DNA of 64,000 nucleotides, from positions 1 to 64,000 of the forward strand of contig CAISEB010000041.1 of NCBI GenBank assembly GCA_903884235.1, written 5' to 3'. Origin of the DNA: an uncultured Pseudomonadota bacterium (GTDB lineage Bacteria > Pseudomonadota > Gammaproteobacteria > Steroidobacterales > Steroidobacteraceae). Each line of letters begins with the position of its first letter. The stretch's first letter is position 1. The translations under genes and the position numbers were made by a program. The notes beneath the pieces were generated by a model. The model was not told the origin of the DNA. It made no database searches and saw nothing but the letters and a program-made list of their open reading frames with translations. This document shows positions 1 through 8,736 of this stretch, piece after piece.

Positions 1-135
1 ACTGCGCCACTTGCAGCCGTTCTCCGCGACGTACAGGATCGCGTTGACGACTTGGAGGTTGCTGAGCGAGACGTTGCCGCGCTGTACCGGCAGAAACGCC
101 TCGATCCGACTGAACTGCTCTGCGCTGATTTCCAT
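1..135 (-). CDS. IS5-family transposase, N-terminal part (continues outside the window)
   Basis: The minus strand from 135 to 1 encodes 45 residues starting MEISAEQFSRIEAFLPVQRG and ending in NGCKWRS. This is the typical N-terminus of IS5-family DDE transposases, with the conserved FLPVQRG and GCKWR stretches. Only the start is in the window, so integrity cannot be judged. The ATG at 133-135 is the only plausible start. Confidence 0.8.
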   Translation of the reverse strand, partial: MEISAEQFSRIEAFLPVQRGNVSLSNLQVVNAILYVAENGCKWRS

Positions 136-171
136 GTCGCACAGCATATCACATAGTGTTAACAGGCCCTA
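1..171 (-). mobile_element. End of an IS5-family insertion sequence
   Basis: Upstream of the transposase start, the terminus reads (minus strand) GGCCTGTTAACACTATG, a sequence typical of IS5-type inverted repeats. It is followed at 168-171 by CTAG, a plausible 4-bp target duplication. The other end lies outside the window, so the exact border and the duplication are inferred. Confidence 0.55.
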
Positions 172-257
172 GAACGGACAACCCCGCGGTCCGGCGTTTC
201 CAGGCGCGGCCGTGAAGCCGATTTACGCGGCGCGCGCTGTGCGCTTGTTTGCCGTCG

Positions 258-273
258 ATACCCATATGGGTAT
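258..273. promoter_or_regulatory. Perfect 16-bp palindrome in front of the toxin-antitoxin pair
   Basis: ATACCCATATGGGTAT is a perfect dyad ending 3 bp before the toxin start at 277. A TATAAC hexamer (271-276) overlaps its right arm, with a weak TTGCCG 16 bp upstream. Position and symmetry fit an operator bound by the downstream HTH antitoxin for autoregulation. The exact transcription start is unclear because the -10-like box almost touches the ATG. Confidence 0.5.
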
Positions 274-276
274 AAC

Positions 277-648
277 ATGAAAGAATCAGAGTCTCCACAG
301 AAACCGCTGATCTGGATGGGCAGGAGTCGACGGGATCTCGCCGCGTTGCCTGCGCCCGTCGTCGACGTCTTTGGCTATGCGCTGTATCTGGCGCAGACCG
401 GCCGGCGCCACGACAGCACCAAGGTAATGCGTGGCTTCGGTGACGCCGGCGTATTGGAGGTGATTGAATCGCACGCCGGCAACGCGTACCGCGCGGTGTA
501 TACCGTGCGCTTCGCCACTGCCGTGGTGGTGTTGCACGTGTTCCAGAAGAAGTCCAAGTCCGGTGGGCGGACACCGAAGCCCGATATGGACTTGATCGGG
601 ATACGATTGCGGCAGGCTGCCGATCTACTGATAGCGAGACCGACATGA
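277..648 (+). CDS. HigB/Gp49-like toxin of the RelE superfamily
   Basis: This 123-residue protein resembles phage-derived Gp49-like/HigB toxins. It has KPLIWMGRSRRDLAALP near the N-terminus, then GYALYLAQTGRR, YRAVYTVRF and VFQKKSKSG. Known members of this family are ribosome-dependent mRNA interferases. The basic KKSKSGGRTPK segment matches the family's RNA-contacting region. The stop overlaps the start of the antitoxin gene (ATGA at 645-648), giving toxin-first order as in higBA modules. The pair sits between an IS end and fabI, which suggests acquired DNA. Start choice: the ATG at 277 is the first in frame; an ATG at 316 would remove the conserved KPLIW stretch. Confidence 0.75.
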   Translation: MKESESPQKPLIWMGRSRRDLAALPAPVVDVFGYALYLAQTGRRHDSTKVMRGFGDAGVLEVIESHAGNAYRAVYTVRFATAVVVLHVFQKKSKSGGRTPKPDMDLIGIRLRQAADLLIARPT

Positions 649-986
649 AGCGTCATGCCGCCAGAACCGCCGGCCACGAAATCGGTACGACCAATGCGTA
701 TGCGGACTTGGGCTACAAGCGCGCCGACGAAATGCTCGTCAAAGCGCAACTCACGACGAAGATTGCGGAAATCCTGTCCGAACGCGGCTATACGCAGGCG
801 AAGGCGGCGGCGTTGCTCGGCATTCCGCAGCCGAAGTTGTCCAACTTGCTGCGCGGCCAGTTTCGTGGCGTCTCCGAGCGCAAACTGATGGATTGCCTCA
901 CGCGCCTGGGAAACGATGTCGAGATCGTGGTGCGCGCCGCTGCGAATCGCAGGGGGCAGGGGGGCGTATCTGTCCTGTTCGCGTAG
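645..986 (+). CDS. XRE-family HTH antitoxin (HigA-like)
   Basis: This 113-residue protein has a helix-turn-helix domain at about residues 37-90 (IAEILSERGYTQAKAAALLG, then QPKLSNLLRGQF). This is the form found in antitoxins partnering Gp49-like toxins. It overlaps the toxin gene by 4 bp and is certainly translated together with it. It should neutralise the toxin and bind the palindrome at 258-273. The C-terminal tail after NDVEIVVRAA looks unstructured. Function is inferred from domain and neighbourhood. Confidence 0.75.
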   Translation: MKRHAARTAGHEIGTTNAYADLGYKRADEMLVKAQLTTKIAEILSERGYTQAKAAALLGIPQPKLSNLLRGQFRGVSERKLMDCLTRLGNDVEIVVRAAANRRGQGGVSVLFA

Positions 987-1140
987 ACGTCGCGCCGAAG
1001 GCCGGAACGCGCAACCGATCGCGGCAGGATCCACGACGTATTTCCGCCCGAATTTCTTGTGGAGGATCCGCGTAGGGGGGTGCCGCGCCGCCGTGTCGAG
1101 CCGCTCGCGGCTGACACTCGGGCAGAGACGGGACACCACG

Positions 1141-1168
1141 ACCCGGTGGGCATCGCCCACCGGGTCCT
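1141..1168 (-). terminator. Hairpin downstream of fabI
   Basis: An 11-bp perfect stem (ACCCGGTGGGC at 1141-1151 with its complement at 1155-1165) and a 3-nt loop lie 10 bp beyond the fabI stop. No strong T-run follows on the minus strand. It is a likely transcription end for gloB-mltD-fabI, possibly bidirectional with the antitoxin gene. Confidence 0.5.
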
Positions 1169-1174
1169 TTGGTC

Positions 1175-1969
1175 TCAGCCTTCGTCCATCGCGAACGTCA
1201 TGCCGACGCTGCTGTAGCCGCCGTCGACGTAGACGACTTCGCCGGTGATGCCGGCGGCGAGGTCCGAGCACAGGAACGCGGCCGCGTTGCCGACATCCTC
1301 CTGTGTGACGTTGCGCCGCATCGGGCTTGCCGCCGCGACGTGGCTCAGCATCTTCCTGAACCCGCCGATGCCGGCGGCCGCGAGCGTCTTGATGGGACCG
1401 GCGGAGATCGCGTTCACGCGGATCCCGAGGGGACCCAAGTCCGCCGCGAGGAAGCGCACGTTCGCCTCGAGGCTCGCCTTCGCGAGGCCCATGACGTTGT
1501 AGCTCGGGATGGACTTTACGGCGCCGAGGTAGGAGAGCGTCAGGATCGAGCCGTTACGGCCCGCCATCATCGGCTTCGCCGCGCGCGCAAGGGCCGTCAG
1601 GCTGTAGCTCGAGATCTCGTGCGCAATCCGGAACGCGTCCCTGGACGTGTTGTCCGTGAAGCTGCCGGCGAGGGCTTCGCGCGGCGCGAAGGCGATCGCG
1701 TGGATCACGATGTCGATCCCGTCCCACTCCTTGGCGAGTTCCTCGAACGTCGCCGCAATGGCCTCGTCCGAACCCACGTCCATGTCGTAGACGAGGTTGG
1801 CGCCGACCTTGACGGCCATCTCGGTCACGCGCTCGCGGAACCGCTCGCCGACGTAGGTGAAGGCGAGCTCGGCGCCCTCGCGGTGCATTGCCTCGGCGAT
1901 GCCGTAGGCGATCGAGCGTTCGCTCGCGAGGCCCGTGATCAGTGCGCGCTTGCCGGTCAGAAATCCCAT
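1175..1969 (-). CDS. fabI: Enoyl-[acyl-carrier-protein] reductase, NADH-dependent
   Basis: FabI reduces trans-2-enoyl-ACP to acyl-ACP in the last step of each fatty-acid elongation cycle. The 264-residue protein is full length. It starts [20 protein letters not shown], the variant nucleotide-binding loop of FabI. Tyr147 (LSYLGA), Tyr157 and Lys164 (SYNVMGLAK) match the family's Tyr-Tyr-Lys active-site pattern. [12 protein letters not shown] is the substrate-binding loop. It lies 11 bp after mltD on the same strand and probably shares its transcript. This is the classical triclosan/isoniazid-type target family. Confidence 0.96.
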   Translation of the reverse strand: MGFLTGKRALITGLASERSIAYGIAEAMHREGAELAFTYVGERFRERVTEMAVKVGANLVYDMDVGSDEAIAATFEELAKEWDGIDIVIHAIAFAPREALAGSFTDNTSRDAFRIAHEISSYSLTALARAAKPMMAGRNGSILTLSYLGAVKSIPSYNVMGLAKASLEANVRFLAADLGPLGIRVNAISAGPIKTLAAAGIGGFRKMLSHVAAASPMRRNVTQEDVGNAAAFLCSDLAAGITGEVVYVDGGYSSVGMTFAMDEG

Positions 1970-1980
1970 CGTTTAGATCC

Positions 1981-3663
1981 TCATCCGCCGTAATCCTGCT
2001 CGCGCCCAAGATAGAGCACGAGCTTCTGTCCTTTGCGAAGGTCGGAACCCGAGAGCTGGTTCCATTCCTTCAGCTTGTCGACGCTGACCGCGAACTTGCG
2101 GCTGATCGCATGCAGCGTGTCGCCGGTCTTGACGACGTAGCTGACGCGGCGCGGTTCGGCCGGTGCGGCGGCATGCGCCACCTTGCCGCCCTTCGACCTG
2201 CCCGCGTGCGCCTTGCCCTCGGCCCTTGCACGCTCCTGCACCTCGGTGATCAGGTGCGTGCCCGGGTGCAGGCGGGCCTTGGCCGCGAGGCCGTTGAGGC
2301 GCGCGAGCTCGGCGACCGGGACGCCCGTGCGCTTCGAGATCGAGGCCAGCGTCTCGCCCTTGTGGACCACGTAGCCGTGGCCACGGTGGCCCCTCGGAGG
2401 CAGCTCGCCCTCGATCACGAGTCCGGCCCTAAGCGGGGAGATGTCCATCGCCGGGAGCAGGATCTCGTTGCCGGCCTTGAACAGCTCGATCGCGCTGCCG
2501 TTCAGGGCCTTGATCGTCGCGACCGGGATCTCGCGTTCGTCAGCGATTTTCTGCAGGGTTTCGCCGGGGGCGATCACGTAACGCTCGATCGGCAGGCGCT
2601 GCTCGGGCGTCATCGAGGCGATGGTCTCGGCGAACGCGGATGCGCTTTCGGCGGGGACGAGGACGTGGTGCGGACCCTCGGGGTCGGTCGCCCAGCGGTT
2701 GAACGCGGGGTTCAACGCATGCAGTTCGTCCTCGGAGATCCCGAGGATCGCTGCCGCGACGCGAAGGTCCAGCTGGCCGCCGACCTCGACCTGGGCGAAG
2801 AACGGCTTGTTCGCGATCGGCGCGAACTCGAGTCCGTACGCATCGGGGTTCGCGACGATGCGGGCCATCGCGAGGAGCGCGGGGACATAGCCCTTGGTCT
2901 CGCCCGGGAGCTTCAGGTGCCAGAAGTCTGTGGGCTTGTGCTGGGCCTTGTTCGAGGCAATCGCGCGCTGCACGTTCATCTCGCCACAGTTGTAGGCGGC
3001 GATCGCGAGCAGCCAGTCGCCGTCGAACATCACGTTGAGCTCGGACAGGTAGTCGAGCGCGGCACGGGTCGAGTCGACGATGTCCCGCCTTCCGTCCTGC
3101 CACCAGTTGACCCGCACCTGGTGGCGCGTCGCGGTCGGGGCGATGAACTGCCAGATGCCGGCTGCCCGGGCGCGGGAGAACGCGTAGGGATTGTAGGCGC
3201 TCTCGATCACCGGGAGCATCGCGAGCTCGAGCGGCATGTGCCGAGTCTCGAGTTCGCGCGTGACGTAGTAGAGGTAGCGCTCGCCGCGCTCGAACGTCCG
3301 GTCGAGGAAATCGGGCTTGCCCGCGAAGAACTTCACCGACCGGTCGATCGACGCGTCCGCGACGTCCGGAAGGGCGTAGCCGAGGCGGATCCGGTCGAAG
3401 ACGTTCTGTAGGTCCGCCATCGGGGAGGTTTCGGGCGGGATCGGCAGCGAGACGAGGGCCTCGCTCGCGGCGTCGATGGCGGCGGCTTCCGTCGTCGCCT
3501 GGTCGATCGCGGCCTTGGGTGCAGGCGTTGCCGACGGCACCGCCGGCACCATCGGCCAATCCTTCGCGCTGGGCGAGGGTGTCGTCGCACAGCCGGCAAG
3601 CACGAGGAGGAGGGCGCTCGCGAGCGTGCGCCCGAGCAGGCGTTGGCGGGCGGTCCTCATCAT
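1981..3663 (-). CDS. mltD: Membrane-bound lytic murein transglycosylase D, lipoprotein with three LysM domains
   Basis: This 560-residue protein begins with a lipoprotein signal whose lipobox is LAGC (Cys25). An SLT-type transglycosylase domain spans about 135-300, with the catalytic Glu at about 154 (LPVIESAYNP) followed by GIWQFI and AAYNCGE. Three LysM repeats follow at about 360-405, 430-472 and 508-552 and bind peptidoglycan. It should cleave murein glycan strands in the periplasm, anchored in the outer membrane. The ATG at 3661-3663 overlaps the gloB stop (ATGA), so translation is probably coupled. An upstream in-frame extension would run through gloB and was rejected. The second Met (3660) is also possible. 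Confidence 0.92.
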   Translation of the reverse strand: MMRTARQRLLGRTLASALLLVLAGCATTPSPSAKDWPMVPAVPSATPAPKAAIDQATTEAAAIDAASEALVSLPIPPETSPMADLQNVFDRIRLGYALPDVADASIDRSVKFFAGKPDFLDRTFERGERYLYYVTRELETRHMPLELAMLPVIESAYNPYAFSRARAAGIWQFIAPTATRHQVRVNWWQDGRRDIVDSTRAALDYLSELNVMFDGDWLLAIAAYNCGEMNVQRAIASNKAQHKPTDFWHLKLPGETKGYVPALLAMARIVANPDAYGLEFAPIANKPFFAQVEVGGQLDLRVAAAILGISEDELHALNPAFNRWATDPEGPHHVLVPAESASAFAETIASMTPEQRLPIERYVIAPGETLQKIADEREIPVATIKALNGSAIELFKAGNEILLPAMDISPLRAGLVIEGELPPRGHRGHGYVVHKGETLASISKRTGVPVAELARLNGLAAKARLHPGTHLITEVQERARAEGKAHAGRSKGGKVAHAAAPAEPRRVSYVVKTGDTLHAISRKFAVSVDKLKEWNQLSGSDLRKGQKLVLYLGREQDYGG

Positions 3664-4481
3664 CCGCGGAACCCGTTCTTCCACTCGCGCACCTGGCGGA
3701 ACGCGTCGGCATCGTTCGCCGCGGGGCGTCCGGAGAATTCGGCCGCGGCCTCGCGGATCGTCGCCTCGCGCGTGCGCAGGAACGGGTTGATCGCGCGCTC
3801 GCGCCCGATCGTCGTCGGGATCGTCGGCTCCAGCTTCTCGCGCCGGCGCGCGACTTCCCACGCGTAGGACACGAGTTCGGCATTGCCGGGCTCCACGGCC
3901 AGCGCGAACTTGAGGTTCGAGGCCGTGTACTCGTGTGCGCAATAGACTTTCGTGTCCTCTGGCAGCGCGGCAAGTGCGTCGAGCGAGCCAAGCATCTGTT
4001 CTGGGGTGCCTTCGAAGAGGCGGCCGCAGCCGCCGCTGAAAAGCGTATCTCCACAAAATACGCAGCCATGACCTACGTACGCTATATGCCCCGAGGTATG
4101 CCCAGGGACGTCAAGGACTCTGAACGCTAGCCCCATTGACGGAAAGTCAACACGGTCTCCACCGTTCAATGCCGCCGTGCGCCCAGGAATTCGTTCGGTC
4201 GCTGGGCCGTAGACAGGTACGTTGTGAAGGGTCGCAAGTGCCTCGACCCCGCCAATGTGGTCGCGATGATGGTGAGTAACAAGGATGCCCGCGGCAACGA
4301 GCTTCAGATCGCGCATTACCGAATTGATCACTGCCGAATCACCAGGATCGACGACGATTACCGCTGACGCCGCGTCACCCCGACCGTGGATCAGCCACAC
4401 GTAGTTGTCTTCGAACGTGGGAACGCGGGTGATTGCGACCTCGGGCGACGGCAGGTTGCGGGCAGGCGTCTCCGGGCGCAT
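3660..4481 (-). CDS. gloB: Hydroxyacylglutathione hydrolase (glyoxalase II)
   Basis: GloB hydrolyses S-lactoylglutathione to D-lactate and glutathione, finishing methylglyoxal detoxification. The 273-residue protein is a metallo-beta-lactamase fold enzyme. It has the THHHRDHIGG metal motif, the GHTSGHIAY histidine, CGDTLFSGGCGR with the bridging Asp, and YCAHEYT. The glutathione-binding C-terminal domain is present. The ATG at 4481 is preferred over a TTG two codons upstream. It is first in a minus-strand operon with mltD and fabI. Base composition drops near its 5' end, close to the border of the AT-rich island. Confidence 0.93.
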   Translation of the reverse strand: MRPETPARNLPSPEVAITRVPTFEDNYVWLIHGRGDAASAVIVVDPGDSAVINSVMRDLKLVAAGILVTHHHRDHIGGVEALATLHNVPVYGPATERIPGRTAALNGGDRVDFPSMGLAFRVLDVPGHTSGHIAYVGHGCVFCGDTLFSGGCGRLFEGTPEQMLGSLDALAALPEDTKVYCAHEYTASNLKFALAVEPGNAELVSYAWEVARRREKLEPTIPTTIGRERAINPFLRTREATIREAAAEFSGRPAANDADAFRQVREWKNGFRG

Positions 4482-4913
4482 AAACAAACGACATCCCTAG
4501 CAAGAATGGGCCGGCGGCACGATCCACCGCTTCGAGTCCCGGAAGTAAGAGGTTCGCAAACTTCCGCATATTTAACCCGTAAGCTTCTCAGATAGCTAGC
4601 TTCACGCCCGACCGATGTCCCGCGCGAAAATTTCTCTGCCAACGCACGCTAGCAATTATGGCAGTGGTGCAAGTTTGCAAGCCAGGTAGATCCAGTTCTC
4701 GCGAGTAAGAAACTCGCATCAGCTTCTCAGCTCCAAGTTCGTAGCGCAACGAACCGAAATGCTATCGAAGATGTGCCGGCTGTTAAATTGAACACATCCG
4801 ATGCGCGAATGGGTCAATCAAAAATGAGAGGATTGCATTAATATGTATATACCGCTGAGCGCCGGTTATGGCATTTGAATGCGCGCGCAACGCGCTGTGA
4901 GATTTAGGTAAAT
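4482..4913. other. Intergenic region between gloB and the O-antigen cluster
   Basis: These ~430 bases separate divergent genes and must hold the gloB promoter and the start of the polysaccharide transcript. The stretch 4826-4852 is strongly AT-rich (TTGCATTAATATGTATATA), but I could not pair good -35 and -10 boxes. No ops/JUMPstart-like element (GGCGGTAG) and no convincing ORF was found. The sharp composition change here marks the left edge of the island. Confidence 0.5.
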
Positions 4914-6260
4914 ATGCGCCAGGGCCGCCAAAGCAATCTTGAATTCCTAACGTCCGTCGCTCACCGCTGGCGAGCGGTGGGTTCCGCAAGTGCCGCTTTT
5001 TTGGCTCGAACAACGAACGCGACGCTGTCGTACCTGAGTTCGATTCTGTACGCCCGCATTCTGAATATCGAAGATTTTTCCTCGGTCATTTCTTGGACTT
5101 CATTCGCCAATCTCTCCGCGATTTTGCTCGCTGTTGGCGTTCCGACATACGTTTCCCGGGAAATATCGCGTGCTAGAGCAAATCAACGGAGCGCAGTATT
5201 AACGGCGCAATTTGTTTTCGGAACACGGATGTGCTTCGCCTCTGCCATTGTTCTCGTCGGGATAGGGTTTGGATTCTCAAATTTCGTCGCTTTCAGGGCA
5301 GGCTCAGATCAAAAATTGCTGCCTTTTCTGAGCTTCTGTTCAAGTGCAATCTCAATTTTTGCTGCATATTATGCGGCTGTTATTCTTGCGTTTGACCGGG
5401 TTAAGTCGAGTCTCTGGCTGAGTACGACGCCGCTGCTTGTTACTACGTCAGCGGCGGCTCTGATATATTTCTTGAAAATCCCTACGGCCGCAGTTGGTAT
5501 CGCCGTGCTTGCCCTCGGAGGGTTTCTAGTCGCTGCTCTTATTGGGCGATTGCTTGCGCAATCTGAGACGAATGCGTTCGCCTCGGCGGCAGCATTGACG
5601 GTTTCGCCATCGTACATTTCTTGGCTTGGGAGAAGCGCTGCAATCGGCATCAATCAAGTTTTGGCAAGTTCGCTTACGCAGGTCGATATTCTGCTTCTCG
5701 GCCGCGTTGGTGCCGCCGAGGACACTTCCATGTATTTCGCTGCATCGCGCCTGGCGTTCATAACAACATTCTTCTTTGTTGCAACCGCCTCAATAATTGG
5801 GCCGCGAATATCATTTCTCAGCTCAGAAGCCGATAGGTCCCGGCTGGAAAAATACTGCCGCGATATGGCGTTGTTGTCGTTCATAGTCGCCGCGCTCATT
5901 GCGTTGTTCGTCGTAATCGCCCGGAATCGACTGCTCGCGCTTTTTGGTGACCACTTCGTTCTGGCTTCTCCGCTCCTCTTAACGCTTACGCTTGGCTGGC
6001 TGCTCTCCTTGGGCTTCGGATTCAGTCAAATTGTCCTGGTGATGACTGGCTTTGAGAAAGATGCATCGACAGTCCTCGTGTCTACGCTCTCTATAAATGT
6101 TGTCGGCGACCTCTTGGTGATTCCAACTTTCGGTGCATATGGCGTCTCTTGGGTGGCTGTCGCGTCCATGATATGGATGGCATCTCTAAGCTCTTTTGCC
6201 GTACGGAGAAGGCTGGGATTGAAAATTGACGTAATATCTGCACTTCGGGCGAGGAGCTAG
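4914..6260 (+). CDS. wzx: Polysaccharide flippase, Wzx/MATE-like
   Basis: This 448-residue protein is almost entirely hydrophobic with about 12 predicted membrane segments. Its N-terminus (LARTTNATLSYLSSILYARI) is typical of Wzx flippases of the polysaccharide-transport family. Such proteins move undecaprenyl-linked O-units from the cytoplasmic to the periplasmic face. It is the first gene of the cluster and is followed 21 bp later by a Wzy-like gene, as expected for Wzx/Wzy-dependent assembly. Codon use is much less GC-biased than in the flanking housekeeping genes. The substrate cannot be read from sequence. Confidence 0.8.
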   Translation: MRQGRQSNLEFLTSVAHRWRAVGSASAAFLARTTNATLSYLSSILYARILNIEDFSSVISWTSFANLSAILLAVGVPTYVSREISRARANQRSAVLTAQFVFGTRMCFASAIVLVGIGFGFSNFVAFRAGSDQKLLPFLSFCSSAISIFAAYYAAVILAFDRVKSSLWLSTTPLLVTTSAAALIYFLKIPTAAVGIAVLALGGFLVAALIGRLLAQSETNAFASAAALTVSPSYISWLGRSAAIGINQVLASSLTQVDILLLGRVGAAEDTSMYFAASRLAFITTFFFVATASIIGPRISFLSSEADRSRLEKYCRDMALLSFIVAALIALFVVIARNRLLALFGDHFVLASPLLLTLTLGWLLSLGFGFSQIVLVMTGFEKDASTVLVSTLSINVVGDLLVIPTFGAYGVSWVAVASMIWMASLSSFAVRRRLGLKIDVISALRARS

Positions 6261-6281
6261 AAGCCCTTACAAGATGCGCGA

Positions 6282-7442
6282 GTGCATTCCGGATCTGCCG
6301 GGAAATACATGGGAACCCCTAGATATTCAATTTCCGAGATTGCTGCGTTTGTCGGAGCCTTCGTATTTATAAGCGGAAGCACGGTTTCGACGTTAGTGTT
6401 TACTTCGGATACTCCGCAGTACTATTTGGCAACTACAATCGGCGCGCTGCTTTGCTTGCCGCAAATAACGCGCGGCATCTCGAATAGGCGCTTAATAGGA
6501 ACGTCGAGCTCCGTGGTTGGCGGATTGGCCACGATTTCTATTGTTCATGCCATTTTCTTGGACAAAGTTGCAACGTTCTCCTTTGCTCCATATGGCGCGA
6601 TAGCTGTTGCGTTGGGCATGGCCTTTGCAATAGCCATTTTTGATCGTCGTATGTTTCGCGATCTAATGACGGTCGTGGCTCTGGTCCATGTGGCGATATG
6701 CGCCTACGGTCTCGCGAATTTTCAGATTTCGACCGACGAAGCACGCTTCGATGCTCTCGGCGTTGGTGTCGCGCTGTGGGGTGAAATTGCCCTTGGTGCA
6801 ATCGTCGCGGCAGTGCTTTCGGATCGATTTATAGTGTTACTGGCAAGCATGCCTTGCTCATTTATTGTGATCGCGCTGAGCCAAATGAGAGGGGCTGGAA
6901 TCGCGGCGCTCATCGCTTCGACAGGCGCTGTATTCTTGGCGATCCCGCGCCGCCTTCGAGGCAGTGCCCTGACTTTTGCGCTGCTCGCATCTCTTACTGT
7001 CTTTATTCTATTCTCAACTGAGATATCCGAGAAAATCAACGCGATATTCTTGCTTGATGATCAATATCGCGGTGTTGACGCGGGGTTCTCTGGGAGATTC
7101 GATAACTGGGCGGATGGGCTAGAAAAGTTCGCGGAATCTCCCCTCTTTGGCGCGGGCTTGGCGGATGATACGGCCGCGTTCACGCACAATGGAGCTTTGA
7201 AAGTGCTGGCACAGCTAGGGCTCCCGTTCGCGCTATTCTTGTTCCACAAACTGACGCTCGCCCTAATAAGTTCTTGGAAGGCAAGCGATGGACCGACTTT
7301 TTTATCGCTGTTGGCCTATGTTTCCTTCGCGATGACCGCTCCTCGTTACATTAACTTTCAGGTGATGCCCTTCCTGGGAGTGGTTGCTGTATCAGTTGCG
7401 CTCGTTCGTAACTCACAAACTCCCGCTGTCCCTGGGCCATAA
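6282..7442 (+). CDS. O-antigen polymerase/ligase-like membrane protein (Wzy candidate)
   Basis: A hydrophobic protein of 386 residues (GTG start at 6282) or 377 residues (ATG at 6309). It has about 10 membrane segments and a large soluble loop containing FSGRFDNWADGLEKF, then SPLFGAGLADDTAAFTHNG. That GaG...aHN pattern is characteristic of the O-antigen ligase/polymerase superfamily. By position, after a flippase and in a cluster with Wzz, polymerase (Wzy) is more likely than ligase (WaaL). The 3' end overlaps the convergent glycosyltransferase gene by 30 bp. Confidence 0.7.
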   Translation: MHSGSAGKYMGTPRYSISEIAAFVGAFVFISGSTVSTLVFTSDTPQYYLATTIGALLCLPQITRGISNRRLIGTSSSVVGGLATISIVHAIFLDKVATFSFAPYGAIAVALGMAFAIAIFDRRMFRDLMTVVALVHVAICAYGLANFQISTDEARFDALGVGVALWGEIALGAIVAAVLSDRFIVLLASMPCSFIVIALSQMRGAGIAALIASTGAVFLAIPRRLRGSALTFALLASLTVFILFSTEISEKINAIFLLDDQYRGVDAGFSGRFDNWADGLEKFAESPLFGAGLADDTAAFTHNGALKVLAQLGLPFALFLFHKLTLALISSWKASDGPTFLSLLAYVSFAMTAPRYINFQVMPFLGVVAVSVALVRNSQTPAVPGP

Positions 7443-8432
7443 TCTAGAAAGTAGTATTTTAATCGAATCGCCTATCCCAGAATCAGATGGCAGCCCTATC
7501 TTCTTCCTGCGCGCGTTCCGTCGGTAGCGGTGCTCAAACCTGAGCAAATCATCAGGTGGTGATGACGCCAGACCCGCTAAAAAATCTTTGTCCGCGGGTA
7601 AGTGAAGCAGTGAGGGTAAGGTGCCCAGTTTGAGCGCCGCCTGTTCGTGCTTCGTGCGAACGCTCCAATGACGTCTGACCGACCCGCCTACTCCCGCATC
7701 GTACAGATGCGTCCCTCGTTGCCGAAGTGCGTTGAGCGCTGCAGAGGTTAGCAGTTCATCCCCAATGTGATGAAACTCCGGTAGCCGCGTGGCGTAGTCA
7801 CTCATCATCTCCCGAATCAATGAGTACAACCTGCGAAACGATGCCGGCGTCGCCCCAATGAATTCGCCACCGAACCAGCTCTGCTCTCCGGATATTCCGT
7901 TGAGGGACCGCAGGTCACGCTGAACCTTCCCCCATCCTACTGCGGGAGCCACTTGCGTTGAAATGTCGTACACGGCGAATCCGTCGGCCATGCAAACCCG
8001 TGCGATTTCTTCGGGAATAGGGCGTAAGCAAATGATGTCCAAGTCAATCAGGAAGTGGACTCCGGACTCAGCGCGCGCGAATTCGTGAAAACAGGCGAAC
8101 TTAAAATGAGCCGAATAGAAGCGGGTGCCGGGCGGAACTGATGATTCAAATTCAATCTCTTGCATGTCGAAGTTTGGGCCGCCAAATTCGGACAACTGCC
8201 GCTCAATAACGGCCGCGGCATTTGTGAAAACTGTTAGTCGATGTCCATGCGCGAGCAGGGAGCGGCCGAGCGTGTATGCGACCCGGCAGAGAATCCGAAC
8301 CCGATCGGATGAGTTGGATATCTTTGAATTGATGGGAAGCGGGTCGCTATCCGAGAGATGAAGCAACGAATAGAAACGCATCTCCACTGCCGGCATTTGC
8401 CGCGGCTGATTCGAAGGTGGTGAGCATGGCAT
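7413..8432 (-). CDS. Putative glycosyltransferase with a DxD motif
   Basis: This protein of up to 339 residues has FLIDLDIICLRPIPEE, a DxD nucleotide-sugar/metal motif in the setting seen in GT-A transferases. Upstream is HGHRLTVFTN and further on GEQSWFGGEFIGATPASFRRL, with an acidic HHIGDELL stretch. It is the only gene of the O-antigen cluster on the minus strand and overlaps the wzy-like gene tail to tail. Starts at Met13 (8396) or Met18 (8381, MRFYSLLHLSDSD) are equally plausible. The sugar specificity is unknown and the exact family is not recognised. Confidence 0.6.
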   Translation of the reverse strand: MPCSPPSNQPRQMPAVEMRFYSLLHLSDSDPLPINSKISNSSDRVRILCRVAYTLGRSLLAHGHRLTVFTNAAAVIERQLSEFGGPNFDMQEIEFESSVPPGTRFYSAHFKFACFHEFARAESGVHFLIDLDIICLRPIPEEIARVCMADGFAVYDISTQVAPAVGWGKVQRDLRSLNGISGEQSWFGGEFIGATPASFRRLYSLIREMMSDYATRLPEFHHIGDELLTSAALNALRQRGTHLYDAGVGGSVRRHWSVRTKHEQAALKLGTLPSLLHLPADKDFLAGLASSPPDDLLRFEHRYRRNARRKKIGLPSDSGIGDSIKILLSRLWPRDSGSL

Positions 8433-8736
8433 GTCGTAATCTCGGTGCAGCTGACAATCTTCGTGTGCGCTACGACAGGAGGTCTATCCTAGGTCACGAC
8501 AGGGAAAGTGAGCAACGCGCTGCTACGTGGCTCGCGCAGTCTTGCGTGTTGGCGAGCGTCGTAGATCGGTGATGCTGCGAACCAATCGCGTGCGGATGTT
8601 ATGATTTCACTGAGATGTTATGAGGTCTCGCCAAATTAAGGTCCACTTTCATGGGTTCGTCCAATGTGGCTGCCGCGACCAACTCTTTTCGCTGCGCTCC
8701 GGTTGAGACCCTTGAGCCTAGGCTGATCGGGATAAA
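8433..8736. other. Divergent intergenic region inside the polysaccharide cluster
   Basis: This region separates two divergent glycosyltransferase genes. It contains a 10-bp direct repeat GATGTTATGA at 8595-8604 and 8614-8623. The first copy continues into an extended -10 box, TGTTATGAT (8597-8605), a possible promoter for the downstream glycosyltransferase. No good -35 box or ORF is visible. Confidence 0.35.

Noticed and set aside
1981-4056. mltD starting far upstream within gloB
   Set aside because: The extension has no lipoprotein signal and overlaps conserved gloB sequence; the ATG at 3663 gives a proper lipobox and an ATGA junction.
4482-4913. JUMPstart/ops (RfaH) element before the O-antigen cluster
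   Set aside because: I looked for GGCGGTAG-like sequence on the plus strand and found none.
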